From: Candidatus Avedoeria danica
Lineage (GTDB): Bacteria; Chloroflexota; Anaerolineae; Epilineales; Epilineaceae
Reading direction: 5' to 3'
Length of the DNA stretch: 64,000 nucleotides
Assembly: GCA_016703025.1 (NCBI GenBank)
Contig: JADJCV010000004.1
Location: 2,359,501 to 2,423,500, forward strand
The notes under the pieces are model-generated. The model was given only the letters and a program-made list of their open reading frames with translations. It had not been told where the DNA came from and made no database searches. Below, piece after piece: positions 1 to 7,240 of the stretch (position 1 is its first letter; each line of letters opens with the position of its first letter). The position numbers and the translations under genes are program-made.

Positions 1-311
1 CCTTCTCCGAGACCTACCGACGCGCTCGCCTTTGCGGCCTGCCGGAAGGTGTCGAGTTGCTTGACCAGCTTGGTTGCTGCCAATGGGGAACGGCATGCCG
101 TTGCCCGCCAACGACGACCGGCGGGCCAATAACGGGCATCCCCCTCGCCGTGGGTCCCGCTTGGGGTCTGGGGTCCATCCGCTCGACCCTTACACGACCC
201 TTACGATCCCCTTGTCCCCCCCTTACGCCCCCGGCCTATCCTAGGCGCATCACCGACACGGCCGTCCGACGCCCACGAGCGCGCGGCCCGAAGCGCCGAA
301 AGGGAAGCCCG
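1..311. other. 5' flank of sulfur operon
   Basis: No gene could be assigned. The first 140 bases are open in more than one frame and could hold the 3' end of a gene lying outside the window, but nothing was recognised. A weak promoter-like pair precedes the first gene: TTGTCC at 212-217 and TATCCT at 237-242, with a rather long 19-base spacer, so it is only a guess. A purine-rich ribosome binding site (GAAAGGGAAG) lies just before the ATG at 312. Confidence 0.35.
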
Positions 312-1553
312 ATGACCGACCTCAGCCTCATGCCCGCGCCCGCTGCCACCGCCGCGCCCGCCGCAGTCGCGCCGCTCACGACCTCACCTGCCGCCCCCGC
401 CGTCACCGCCGTCACCGCCGCCGAGCTGTACGCCAAGCTGCTCGCCGATGCACCGCTCTTGATCGTCGACGTCCGGAACCCCGCCGAGTTCGCCCGGATG
501 CACGTCGAGGGCCGCGAGGCGCTCGACGTCCTGAACATCCCGTACTACGCCTTCATCGAGGACGAGGACGAGGCCGCCGCACCGATTCCGACGGACCGCG
601 AGGTGGTCGTCGTCTGCGCCAAGGAGGGCTCATCGGAGTACGTCGCCGAGCTGCTCGCCGCACGCGGCATGGCGGTGAGCTACCTGGCGGGCGGCTTCCC
701 GGCCTGGGGCAACCACTATGACGTGCGCGACGTCGCCGCCGGCGCGTGGGGCAAGATCGTCCAGATCGCCCGCCCGGCGCGCGGCGACCTCAGCTTCGTC
801 GTCGTCAGCGATGGCGCGGCCGCCGTGATCGACCCGCTCCGGCACGTCGACGTATACCACGACGCGATCACCGCCGCCGGCGCCTCGCTCACGGTCGTGC
901 TCGACACGCATGTCCACGCCGATCACATCAGCGGCGGCCCGGCGCTGGCCCATGCCACCGGCGCACCGTACCACGTCCATGCCTACGATGCGATCCACCC
1001 GATCGACATGCTGCCGGCGACGATTCCCTACACCTCGCTCGACGACGGCCAGACGTTCCGGATCGGCGCCGTGACCGTCACCGCCCATTGGTTCCCCGGC
1101 CACACGCTCGGCCAGTTCAACTTCCGCCTCGACGCCCCCGACGGCACGAGCGCTCTCTTCACCGGCGACGGGATCTTCCTCCGCTCCTTCGGCCGCCCCG
1201 ACCTCGGCGGCAAGGGCGAGGCTTGGACACCGCTGCTCTACGAAAGCCTGACCGAACGCCTACCCGCCATCGTCCATCCGCATACGCTCATCCTGCCGGC
1301 CCACTTCAGCGCCCTCGACGAAGCCGGCGCCGACGGTGTCTTCAGCGCCCCCTACGCCACGGTCGCTGCCACGAACGACGCCCTGCGCCACCGCGACCGG
1401 GCCGAGTTCACCGCCTACGTCCTGGGCCACCTGCCCGTCTTCCCGCCCGAGTACGTCCAGATCAAGCGCGTGAACATCGGCCTCCTCGAAGCCGGCGAGC
1501 AGCTGGCCGACGAACTCGAGCTCGGCAAGAACATCTGCGCGCTGAGCCAGTAG
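312..1553 (+). CDS. Rhodanese / MBL-fold persulfide dioxygenase fusion
   Basis: Predicted 413-residue fusion of an N-terminal rhodanese domain (about residues 30-140, candidate persulfide-carrying Cys102 in VCAKEGSS) and a metallo-beta-lactamase domain of the ETHE1/persulfide dioxygenase type. The metal signature THVHADH is at about 199-205, followed by a GH near 263 and an FTGD near 284. The family oxidises glutathione or protein persulfide to sulfite; the rhodanese part would hand over or accept sulfane sulfur. The open frame extends upstream to 57, but the ATG at 312 has a good ribosome binding site and the upstream part looks non-coding. First gene of a six-gene same-strand cluster. The N-terminal 25 residues are Ala/Pro-rich and probably disordered. 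Cytoplasmic, no signal peptide. Confidence 0.9.
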   Translation: MTDLSLMPAPAATAAPAAVAPLTTSPAAPAVTAVTAAELYAKLLADAPLLIVDVRNPAEFARMHVEGREALDVLNIPYYAFIEDEDEAAAPIPTDREVVVVCAKEGSSEYVAELLAARGMAVSYLAGGFPAWGNHYDVRDVAAGAWGKIVQIARPARGDLSFVVVSDGAAAVIDPLRHVDVYHDAITAAGASLTVVLDTHVHADHISGGPALAHATGAPYHVHAYDAIHPIDMLPATIPYTSLDDGQTFRIGAVTVTAHWFPGHTLGQFNFRLDAPDGTSALFTGDGIFLRSFGRPDLGGKGEAWTPLLYESLTERLPAIVHPHTLILPAHFSALDEAGADGVFSAPYATVAATNDALRHRDRAEFTAYVLGHLPVFPPEYVQIKRVNIGLLEAGEQLADELELGKNICALSQ

Positions 1554-1624
1554 CCGACCCGGCCGACTGCTCCACGCCACCGCACCCGTCCCTCAGCCCA
1601 ACCCAACCCCAAGGAGAACCACCC

Positions 1625-1876
1625 ATGTCCACCCACTTCGACGCCACCCTCGACGTCAAAGGCGCCAAGTGCCCCATGCCCCTCGTGAAGAGCCGCAAGG
1701 CGATCGGCGACCTGCCCGTCGGCCACGTCCTCCAGGTCATCGCCACCGACCGCGGCTCGATCGCCGACTTCCAGGGCTGGGCGACGACGGCCAAGAACAT
1801 CCGCCTCGTGGCGCAGGAGACGACCGCCGAGGGCGGCCAGGACCTGTACGTCCACTACCTGGAGCGCACCGCATGA
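1625..1876 (+). CDS. tusA: TusA-family sulfurtransferase
   Basis: 83-residue TusA/SirA-like protein with the family signature GAKCPMPL near the N-terminus; Cys16 is the expected persulfide carrier. The length matches the family (about 75-85). TusA-like proteins relay sulfane sulfur between a rhodanese or desulfurase and DsrE-type acceptors. Here the gene sits between a rhodanese/dioxygenase fusion and a DsrE2-like gene, which supports a role in persulfide relay rather than tRNA thiolation. A strong AAGGAGAA ribosome binding site precedes the ATG. Its stop overlaps the next start (ATGA), so translation of the two is probably coupled. Confidence 0.93.
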   Translation: MSTHFDATLDVKGAKCPMPLVKSRKAIGDLPVGHVLQVIATDRGSIADFQGWATTAKNIRLVAQETTAEGGQDLYVHYLERTA

Positions 1877-2538
1877 GCCCCGTCGACACGCTGTCGCCGT
1901 CCGCCGCGCCGATGCCCATGAACGTGCCGGCCGCCCCCGTCACGCCGATGTCCGCGTCGGCACCGACGCCCGTCGCTCCTCCGGCATCCGCCGCCGCCGA
2001 CCCGCCCGACCGCCTGGCCGCCCTCGAGGCGCGCCTCACCGCCCTCGAAGACCACCCGTCGCAGTCCACCGAGGACCGCGTCGCCATGGTCGTGTTCTCG
2101 GGCGACCTGGACAAGGCGATCGCGGCCTTCATCATCGCCACCGGGGCGGCCGCGATGGGCATGGAGGTGAGCATGTTCTTCACCTTCTGGGGCCTGAACG
2201 CGGTGAAGAAGCAGAAGATCTTCGCCGGCAAGAACGTCATCGAGCAGGGCTTCACGGCGATGCTGCCCGGCGGCCTCGGCCAGACCGGCCTGTCGCAGAT
2301 GAACTACTTCGGCGCCGGCGCCAAGATCATGCGCCGCCTGATGAAGCAGCACGACATCTCGTCGCCCGAGGAGCTGTTCGGCCTGGCGCAGGAGCTCGGC
2401 GTCCGGATGGTCGTGTGCGACATGTCGCGCGAGCTGCTCGGTGTCCGTGACGAAGAGCTGATCGACGGCCTCGAGACCGGCGGCGTGGCCACTTTCCTGG
2501 CCGACGCGGCCCGCGCCAAGGTGACGCTGTTCATCTGA
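1873..2538 (+). CDS. DsrE2-like sulfur carrier protein
   Basis: 221-residue DsrE/DsrF-like protein of the DsrE2 (peroxiredoxin-like) type. An Ala/Pro-rich N-terminal stretch of about 50 residues and a short coiled segment (LAALEARLTALE) precede the conserved fold, which begins at VAMVVFSGDLDKA. The motif FFTFWGLNA and the candidate sulfur-carrying Cys182 in VVCDMS are present. In sulfur oxidisers DsrE2 exchanges sulfur with TusA, and the genes are commonly adjacent as here. The hydrophobic segment around AIAAFIIATGAAAMG fits the membrane-associated behaviour reported for some members. The start overlaps the tusA stop by four bases. Confidence 0.88.
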   Translation: MSPVDTLSPSAAPMPMNVPAAPVTPMSASAPTPVAPPASAAADPPDRLAALEARLTALEDHPSQSTEDRVAMVVFSGDLDKAIAAFIIATGAAAMGMEVSMFFTFWGLNAVKKQKIFAGKNVIEQGFTAMLPGGLGQTGLSQMNYFGAGAKIMRRLMKQHDISSPEELFGLAQELGVRMVVCDMSRELLGVRDEELIDGLETGGVATFLADAARAKVTLFI

Positions 2539-2622
2539 GGCCGTCGACGACGGCCGATCGCCATTCGACACCGCACGAATCGACAACCGACAACCCCACG
2601 CGTTGTCCCACAGGAGGCCACG

Positions 2623-3018
2623 ATGCTCCGCAACCTCTTCCAACCCCGCCCGGCCATGCCGGCCGCCGGCCCCCTCTCCGCAGGCCACTCCGCAGGCCAC
2701 GTCGGCGCTCTCTCTGTCGCCGAGCTGAAGCAACGGCTCGACGGCGGCGAGCCGCTGCACGTGATCGATGTCCGCTCGGCCGCCGAGTTCGCGCACGACG
2801 GCCGCATCGCCGCCGCGCACCTCATGCCCCTGCCGGTCCTTGCCGAGCGCCTGGGCGAGCTGCCGCGCGACGTGCCGATCGTGTGCGTCTGCCGCTCGGG
2901 CCAGCGCAGTGGCCTGGCCGCCGAGCTGCTCGCCCGCCACGGCTTCACGAACGCGCTCAACCTGACGGGCGGCATGCAGGCCTGGGCACGCGCCGGCCTG
3001 CCCGCGCAGCGCGGCTGA
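2623..3018 (+). CDS. Single-domain rhodanese sulfurtransferase
   Basis: 131-residue rhodanese-like protein. After a variable 30-residue N-terminus come the standard elements: VIDVRSAAEF, then the active-site loop CRSGQRS with Cys90, then the LTGGMQAWARAGLP C-terminal motif. It probably transfers sulfane sulfur from thiosulfate or persulfide to an acceptor such as TusA. An AGGAGG ribosome binding site lies eight bases before the ATG. It is the second rhodanese in the operon and differs from the fused one in its active-site loop, suggesting a different donor or acceptor. Confidence 0.92.
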   Translation: MLRNLFQPRPAMPAAGPLSAGHSAGHVGALSVAELKQRLDGGEPLHVIDVRSAAEFAHDGRIAAAHLMPLPVLAERLGELPRDVPIVCVCRSGQRSGLAAELLARHGFTNALNLTGGMQAWARAGLPAQRG

Positions 3019-3030
3019 CGGGAGGCACCG

Positions 3031-3546
3031 ATGATCACCGACGCGCCGGCCGCGACGTACGTCCCATGCGCACCGTGCGCCGCCCTCGCCGACCGCTCCG
3101 CCACCGCCCCGCCGCAGAGCTACGACGTGACGCCAACGGTCCGACTGGCCGCCCAACCGCAGCCCGAGGACTGGTCGCGCTGGGCCGCCGAGGGCTTCCG
3201 CACCGTCCTCAACCTGCGCGGCGACGGCGCGCGCGCCGCCGAGCAGGCGCACACCGCCGAGGCGGCCGGGCTGCGCTACCTCCACCGTCCCTGGCCGGCC
3301 TACGAGCTCGATCGCGCCCACATCGACGCGTTCGCGGACATCGTCGAGGCGCCCGACACCGGCCGCCTGGTGTTCCACTGCCGCACCGCCAGCCGCGTCG
3401 GCCTCATCTGGCTGCTCTATCGCCAGCTCCGCCACGGCTGGACGCGCGACCAGGCGGTCGCCGAGCTGCGCGCCGCCGGCTACGACGACGACGCGATCGA
3501 GACGTTCGACTTCTGCGCCGACGACTACTTCGAGCGCAGCACATGA
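3031..3546 (+). CDS. DUF442/Blh-like phosphatase-fold protein
   Basis: 171-residue protein resembling the beta-lactamase-hydrolase-like (Blh, DUF442) domain of the dual-specificity phosphatase fold. Visible features are TVLNLRGDG, a linker rich in Ala/Glu, and the loop FHCRTASRVG with Cys117, which follows the short Cys-X4-Arg spacing of this family rather than the Cys-X5-Arg of true tyrosine phosphatases. In other bacteria this domain is fused to persulfide dioxygenases, and here it is in the same operon, so a role in sulfur handling is more likely than protein dephosphorylation. The first 30 residues carry an extra CAPC pair of unknown role. The stop overlaps the next start (ATGA). Confidence 0.75.
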   Translation: MITDAPAATYVPCAPCAALADRSATAPPQSYDVTPTVRLAAQPQPEDWSRWAAEGFRTVLNLRGDGARAAEQAHTAEAAGLRYLHRPWPAYELDRAHIDAFADIVEAPDTGRLVFHCRTASRVGLIWLLYRQLRHGWTRDQAVAELRAAGYDDDAIETFDFCADDYFERST

Positions 3547-5819
3547 CCGCGCTCGTCCGGCCCGCCCTGCCGGCCGGCGCGATGTCGGCGTGGCTGCCGG
3601 TGTGGCTGCGCGACTACCGGCGCGCCGACGTGCCGCGCGACGTCATCGCCGGCCTCGTCACCGCGGTCCTGCTCATCCCGCAGAGCATGGCCTACGCCCA
3701 GTTGGCCGGGCTGCCGCCGCAGGTCGGGCTCTACGCCTCGGTCCTGCCGCTTGCCATCTACGCCATGCTCGGCACGTCGCGCCAGCTCTCCGTCGGCCCG
3801 GTGGCCATCACGTCGCTCCTCGTCTACAGCGGGGTGAGCGCCCTGGCGGCACCGGGCACGGCGCGCTTCGTGGAGCTTGCGCTCGTCCTCGCGCTCCTTG
3901 TCGGCGCGGCCAAGCTGCTCATGGGCGTGCTGCGGCTCGGCGAGCTGCTGAACTTCATCGCCCACCCCGTCCTGGCAGCGTTCACGAGCGCTTCGGCGCT
4001 GATCATCGCCGCCGGACAGCTCAAGCACATCCTCGGCGTGCCCGTCGGCGGCGATCGGCTGCACCAAGTGCTGGCGCAGGCCGCCGCGCAACTCGGCCGC
4101 GCCAACCCGGCCACGCTCGCCATCGGCCTCATGACCGTCGCGCTGCTCGTCGGCTTCCGCAAGGGCCTGCGCCCGGCGCTGGCGCGCACGCGGCTGCGGC
4201 CGCTGGGCGTGACGCTCATCGTCAGCGCCGCGCCGCTCGTCACCGTGGTGCTCGGCACGCTCGTGACGTGGCTGATGCGGCTCGACGCGTCGGCCGGCGT
4301 GGCCGTCGTCGGCGCCATCCCGCTCGGCCTCTCGCCGTTCCGGGTGCCGCACGTCGCCTGGCCGGACGTCGCCGCGCTCGGACCCGCCGCGGCGGCCATC
4401 GTCCTGGTGAGCGTCGTCGAGTCGATCGCGGTGGCAAAGTCATTGGCCAGCAAGCGCCGCCAGGCGATCGACCCCAACCGGGAGCTCGTCGCGCTCGGCG
4501 CCGCCAATCTGGCCGCCGGGCTGTTCAGCGGCTACCCGGTGACGGGCGGCTTCGCCCGCTCCGTGGTGAACGACCAGGCCGGCGCGGTCAGCGGCGCGGC
4601 CTCGCTCGTCACGGCCGGCGCCATCGCCGTCATCCTGCTGTTCTTCACCCCGCTCTTCGCGTTCCTGCCCCAGGCCGTCCTGGCCGCGACGGTCATCGTC
4701 GCCGTCGCCGGCCTCGTCGATCTGGCCGAGCCGCGCCGCATCTGGCGCGCGAACCGCGGCGACGCGGTCGTCTGGGCGATGACCTTCGCCGCGGTGCTGG
4801 CGCTCGGCGTCGAGCGCGGTATCTTCACCGGCGTCGGGACCTCCCTCGCGCTCCTCTTGTGGCGATCGAGCCGGCCGCACATCGCCGTCGTCGGCCGCCT
4901 GGGCGAGAGCGAGGTCTACCGCAACGTACTGCGCCACGCCGTCACGACGTGGCCGCACGTCGTCGCGGTCCGCATCGACGAGAGCCTGTTCTTCGCGAAC
5001 ACGCGCTTCCTGGAACAGGCGCTCCTCAAGATCGTCGCCGACCGTCCGGCCGTGCGCCACCTCGTCCTCATCGGCTCGGCCATCAACTTCATCGACTCGA
5101 GCGCGCTGCACACGCTCGAATCCCTCCTCCATGAGCTGCGCGACGGCGGCGTCGAACTCCATCTGGCCGAGATCAAGGGCCCGGTGATGGACGGCCTCGA
5201 GCGCACCGACTTCCTGGATCACCTCGGCCGCGACCACGTTCACCTCACCACGGACCGGGCGCTGCGGGCGCTTGGATGTGACGACGAGCCGCAGGACGAT
5301 GGGCACGAGGATCGGCACGACGATCTGCACGACGCCCCCGCGCCGTCCACCCCGCCGCGCCGTCAGCCGAACGCCACCGGCAGCCACACCCGCCGCCCGC
5401 CCGCCCCGCCCGTCGGCGTCGCCTCGCCCCCGGGCGTGGTCGCGCTGGCATCCGGCGACGGCGTCGCGGTCGGCGTGGCGGGCAGCGGCGTGGGCGTCGC
5501 CGATTCGGTCGGGGCCGTCGTCGCGGTCGGCAGTTCGGGCGTCTCGCTCGGCACCGGGAACGTCGGCGGCGGTCCCGGCACGGACGTCTCGCTCGGCGGG
5601 CTCGGCAGCGGCAGCGGCGTCAGCGGCGGCGGCGGGAACGTCGCGGTCGGCGTGGTCGTCGCGCTCGATACCGACGTGCCCGTACCGGCTCCCGGCGTCG
5701 CCGTCGGCTCCGGCGTGAACGGTGGCGGCGGCGGCTCGAAGCTCGTCACCCCCGCCCAGTCCGGCTCCGCCCCCGTCGTCAGCGGCCCGTACACCGTCCC
5801 GCCGCCGTCCTGGACGTAG
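3543..5819 (+). CDS. SulP-family anion transporter with STAS domain
   Basis: SulP/SLC26-type permease, probably for sulfate, sulfite or a related anion given the operon. The transport domain (about residues 15-440) starts with the classical WLRDYRRADVPRDVIAGL and contains the IPQSMAYAQLAGLPP signature and many membrane helices. A STAS domain follows at about 465-575 (FIDSSALHTLESL). Beyond it the frame stays open for about 180 further residues of His/Asp-, Pro- and then Gly/Val-rich sequence. This last part lies opposite the 3' end of the convergent PD40 gene (from 5363), so it may be a read-through of antisense sequence and the true end may be near 5290. A missed frameshift would explain it. 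Confidence 0.85.
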   Translation: MTALVRPALPAGAMSAWLPVWLRDYRRADVPRDVIAGLVTAVLLIPQSMAYAQLAGLPPQVGLYASVLPLAIYAMLGTSRQLSVGPVAITSLLVYSGVSALAAPGTARFVELALVLALLVGAAKLLMGVLRLGELLNFIAHPVLAAFTSASALIIAAGQLKHILGVPVGGDRLHQVLAQAAAQLGRANPATLAIGLMTVALLVGFRKGLRPALARTRLRPLGVTLIVSAAPLVTVVLGTLVTWLMRLDASAGVAVVGAIPLGLSPFRVPHVAWPDVAALGPAAAAIVLVSVVESIAVAKSLASKRRQAIDPNRELVALGAANLAAGLFSGYPVTGGFARSVVNDQAGAVSGAASLVTAGAIAVILLFFTPLFAFLPQAVLAATVIVAVAGLVDLAEPRRIWRANRGDAVVWAMTFAAVLALGVERGIFTGVGTSLALLLWRSSRPHIAVVGRLGESEVYRNVLRHAVTTWPHVVAVRIDESLFFANTRFLEQALLKIVADRPAVRHLVLIGSAINFIDSSALHTLESLLHELRDGGVELHLAEIKGPVMDGLERTDFLDHLGRDHVHLTTDRALRALGCDDEPQDDGHEDRHDDLHDAPAPSTPPRRQPNATGSHTRRPPAPPVGVASPPGVVALASGDGVAVGVAGSGVGVADSVGAVVAVGSSGVSLGTGNVGGGPGTDVSLGGLGSGSGVSGGGGNVAVGVVVALDTDVPVPAPGVAVGSGVNGGGGGSKLVTPAQSGSAPVVSGPYTVPPPSWT

Positions 5820-7240
5820 TACAGCCGCACGTCCCGGCTCGGCGTCGTCGCAATCTCGGCGTTGAAGATGATCCAGCCGCCGCCGGGTGACCATGACGGG
5901 CGGAACAGCGACCAATCGGGGTGCGTGGCGACGGTGCCGGCCGTGCCGGTGTCCAAGTCGAGCAGCCAAACAGCGTACGGCCGCCGCCCGACCGACGAAG
6001 CGTGCGACGCGAACGCGATCCGGCGGCCGTCCGGCGACCACGCGGGCTGGACATCGTCCCAGCCGGGGTGGGCGAACAGGCGCCGCGTCGTCGACGTCGT
6101 CAGGTCGAGCGCCCAGAGCTCACCGTCCGCGCCGTTGCCGCGGTCGGCGGCGCGCAGGACAAACGCCAACGTGCGCCCGTCGGGCGACCACGACGGGTTG
6201 CCGATCACCTGGCTGTTGCCGGTCGCCGAGAAGAGGAGCCGCGCGCCCGTGCCGTCCGGCCGGACGACGGCGATCCCGCTGCCGCCGATGATCTGGCCCT
6301 GCGACGACGTGATGTACTGGATGACCGTGTAGGCGATCCACGCCCCATCCGGCCGCCAGCGCGGCTCGAAGTGCGCCGGCCCGTTCGTCACCGCCCGCCG
6401 CTCGCCCGTCGCCACGTCGACGACCTCGATTCGCCACTGCGCCGCCGCGCCCGACCCGCCCGTCGCCGTGTACGCCACCGCGCGCCGATCCGGCGACCAA
6501 TGCGGTTGCGCCTCCGTCAGCTGCGGCGTGTTGACCAGCGCCTGCCGCCCGGTGCCGTCGGCGGCGATGACGAACAAGTCCGTCCGCCCGCCCGCCGCCG
6601 CCACGTCCTGGAACACGATCGCCCCGCCCTGCGCCGGCCCGACCGGCGGCCCGACGGGACCGGGGGTCGGTTCGTGCCACGGCGACGTCGCGGCCGGCGT
6701 CCCGGTCGGCGTCGCTGTCCCGTCCGACACCTCGGGCACGACGACCACCCGCCCCGTCATCGCCCCGTGGTACACGCAGTGGTACCGAAACACACCCGGC
6801 GACAGAAACCGGACCCGCAAGCCCCGCCCCGGCGCCAACGTCCAGTTGAACCACCCGGCATCGCTCGTCACCGAGTGCAGCCGCTCCCCCCGATTCACCC
6901 ACCGCACCGTCGACCCGAAGGTCACCGTCACCGCCGCCGGCACGAACACATCGTCCGTCACATCGACGTCGACGATCGGATTCGGCATCGGCGTCACCTG
7001 CAGCCCGTGCATCCCCATCGGCGCCGCCGACACCCCCGCCACCGACCCAAGAACCCCCATGATGACGGCACCCACGCCCACCGACCCAATGACCCCCATG
7101 ATGACGGCACCCACGCCCATCATCACCCCACCCGCGTAGGGGCGACGCATGCGTCGCCCGAAGCCCGTCGCCCCCCGCGATGCCATCGCCCCCCCCATGG
7201 TCGGCGGGTCGCAAGGCAATGTGGATGGGTCGCACCCCAT
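5363..7240 (-). CDS. Secreted cupredoxin / PD40 beta-propeller protein
   Basis: About 625 residues. Order: hydrophobic signal region, a plastocyanin-like type-1 copper domain with ligands visible as LHSVTS then YHCVYHGAM (His, Cys, His, Met), a Pro-rich linker, TolB/PD40 propeller blades (repeated WSPDGRR-type motifs, about 200-490), a long Thr/Pro linker (about 495-610) and the terminal RRVWLPVAFG. It should be exported and bind copper outside the cell; the propeller ligand is unknown. The start is uncertain. ATG at 7240 overlaps the upstream stop, but ATGs at 7150 and 7123 put the signal peptide closer to the N-terminus, and the 7150 ATG lies inside a dispersed palindrome. Its last 457 bases are antisense to the SulP frame. 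Confidence 0.83.
   Translation of the reverse strand: MGCDPSTLPCDPPTMGGAMASRGATGFGRRMRRPYAGGVMMGVGAVIMGVIGSVGVGAVIMGVLGSVAGVSAAPMGMHGLQVTPMPNPIVDVDVTDDVFVPAAVTVTFGSTVRWVNRGERLHSVTSDAGWFNWTLAPGRGLRVRFLSPGVFRYHCVYHGAMTGRVVVVPEVSDGTATPTGTPAATSPWHEPTPGPVGPPVGPAQGGAIVFQDVAAAGGRTDLFVIAADGTGRQALVNTPQLTEAQPHWSPDRRAVAYTATGGSGAAAQWRIEVVDVATGERRAVTNGPAHFEPRWRPDGAWIAYTVIQYITSSQGQIIGGSGIAVVRPDGTGARLLFSATGNSQVIGNPSWSPDGRTLAFVLRAADRGNGADGELWALDLTTSTTRRLFAHPGWDDVQPAWSPDGRRIAFASHASSVGRRPYAVWLLDLDTGTAGTVATHPDWSLFRPSWSPGGGWIIFNAEIATTPSRDVRLYYVQDGGGTVYGPLTTGAEPDWAGVTSFEPPPPPFTPEPTATPGAGTGTSVSSATTTPTATFPPPPLTPLPLPSPPSETSVPGPPPTFPVPSETPELPTATTAPTESATPTPLPATPTATPSPDASATTPGGEATPTGGAGGRRVWLPVAFG
7041..7118. repeat. 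39-bp tandem duplication in signal-peptide region
   Basis: Two adjacent 39-base units (7041-7079 and 7080-7118) differ at one or two bases. They lie within the signal-peptide-coding part of the PD40 gene and give a duplicated hydrophobic GAVIMGV(I/L)GSV segment. The duplication is in frame, so the hydrophobic stretch is lengthened by 13 residues without breaking the gene. Confidence 0.85.
7140..7159. repeat. 20-bp perfect palindrome, GTAGGGGC family
   Basis: Perfect 20-base palindrome with core GGCGACGCATGCGTCGCC, preceded by GTAG. It resembles other palindromes in the window (8872, 36473, 57436, 57485) that share a GTAGGGGC border and GCCC end but differ inside. It contains an ATG that could be mistaken for a start of the PD40 gene. 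Confidence 0.7.

Noticed and set aside
1855..3435. Large minus-strand open frames opposite the sulfur operon
   Set aside because: They are antisense shadows typical of very GC-rich DNA, with no domain and no ribosome binding site.
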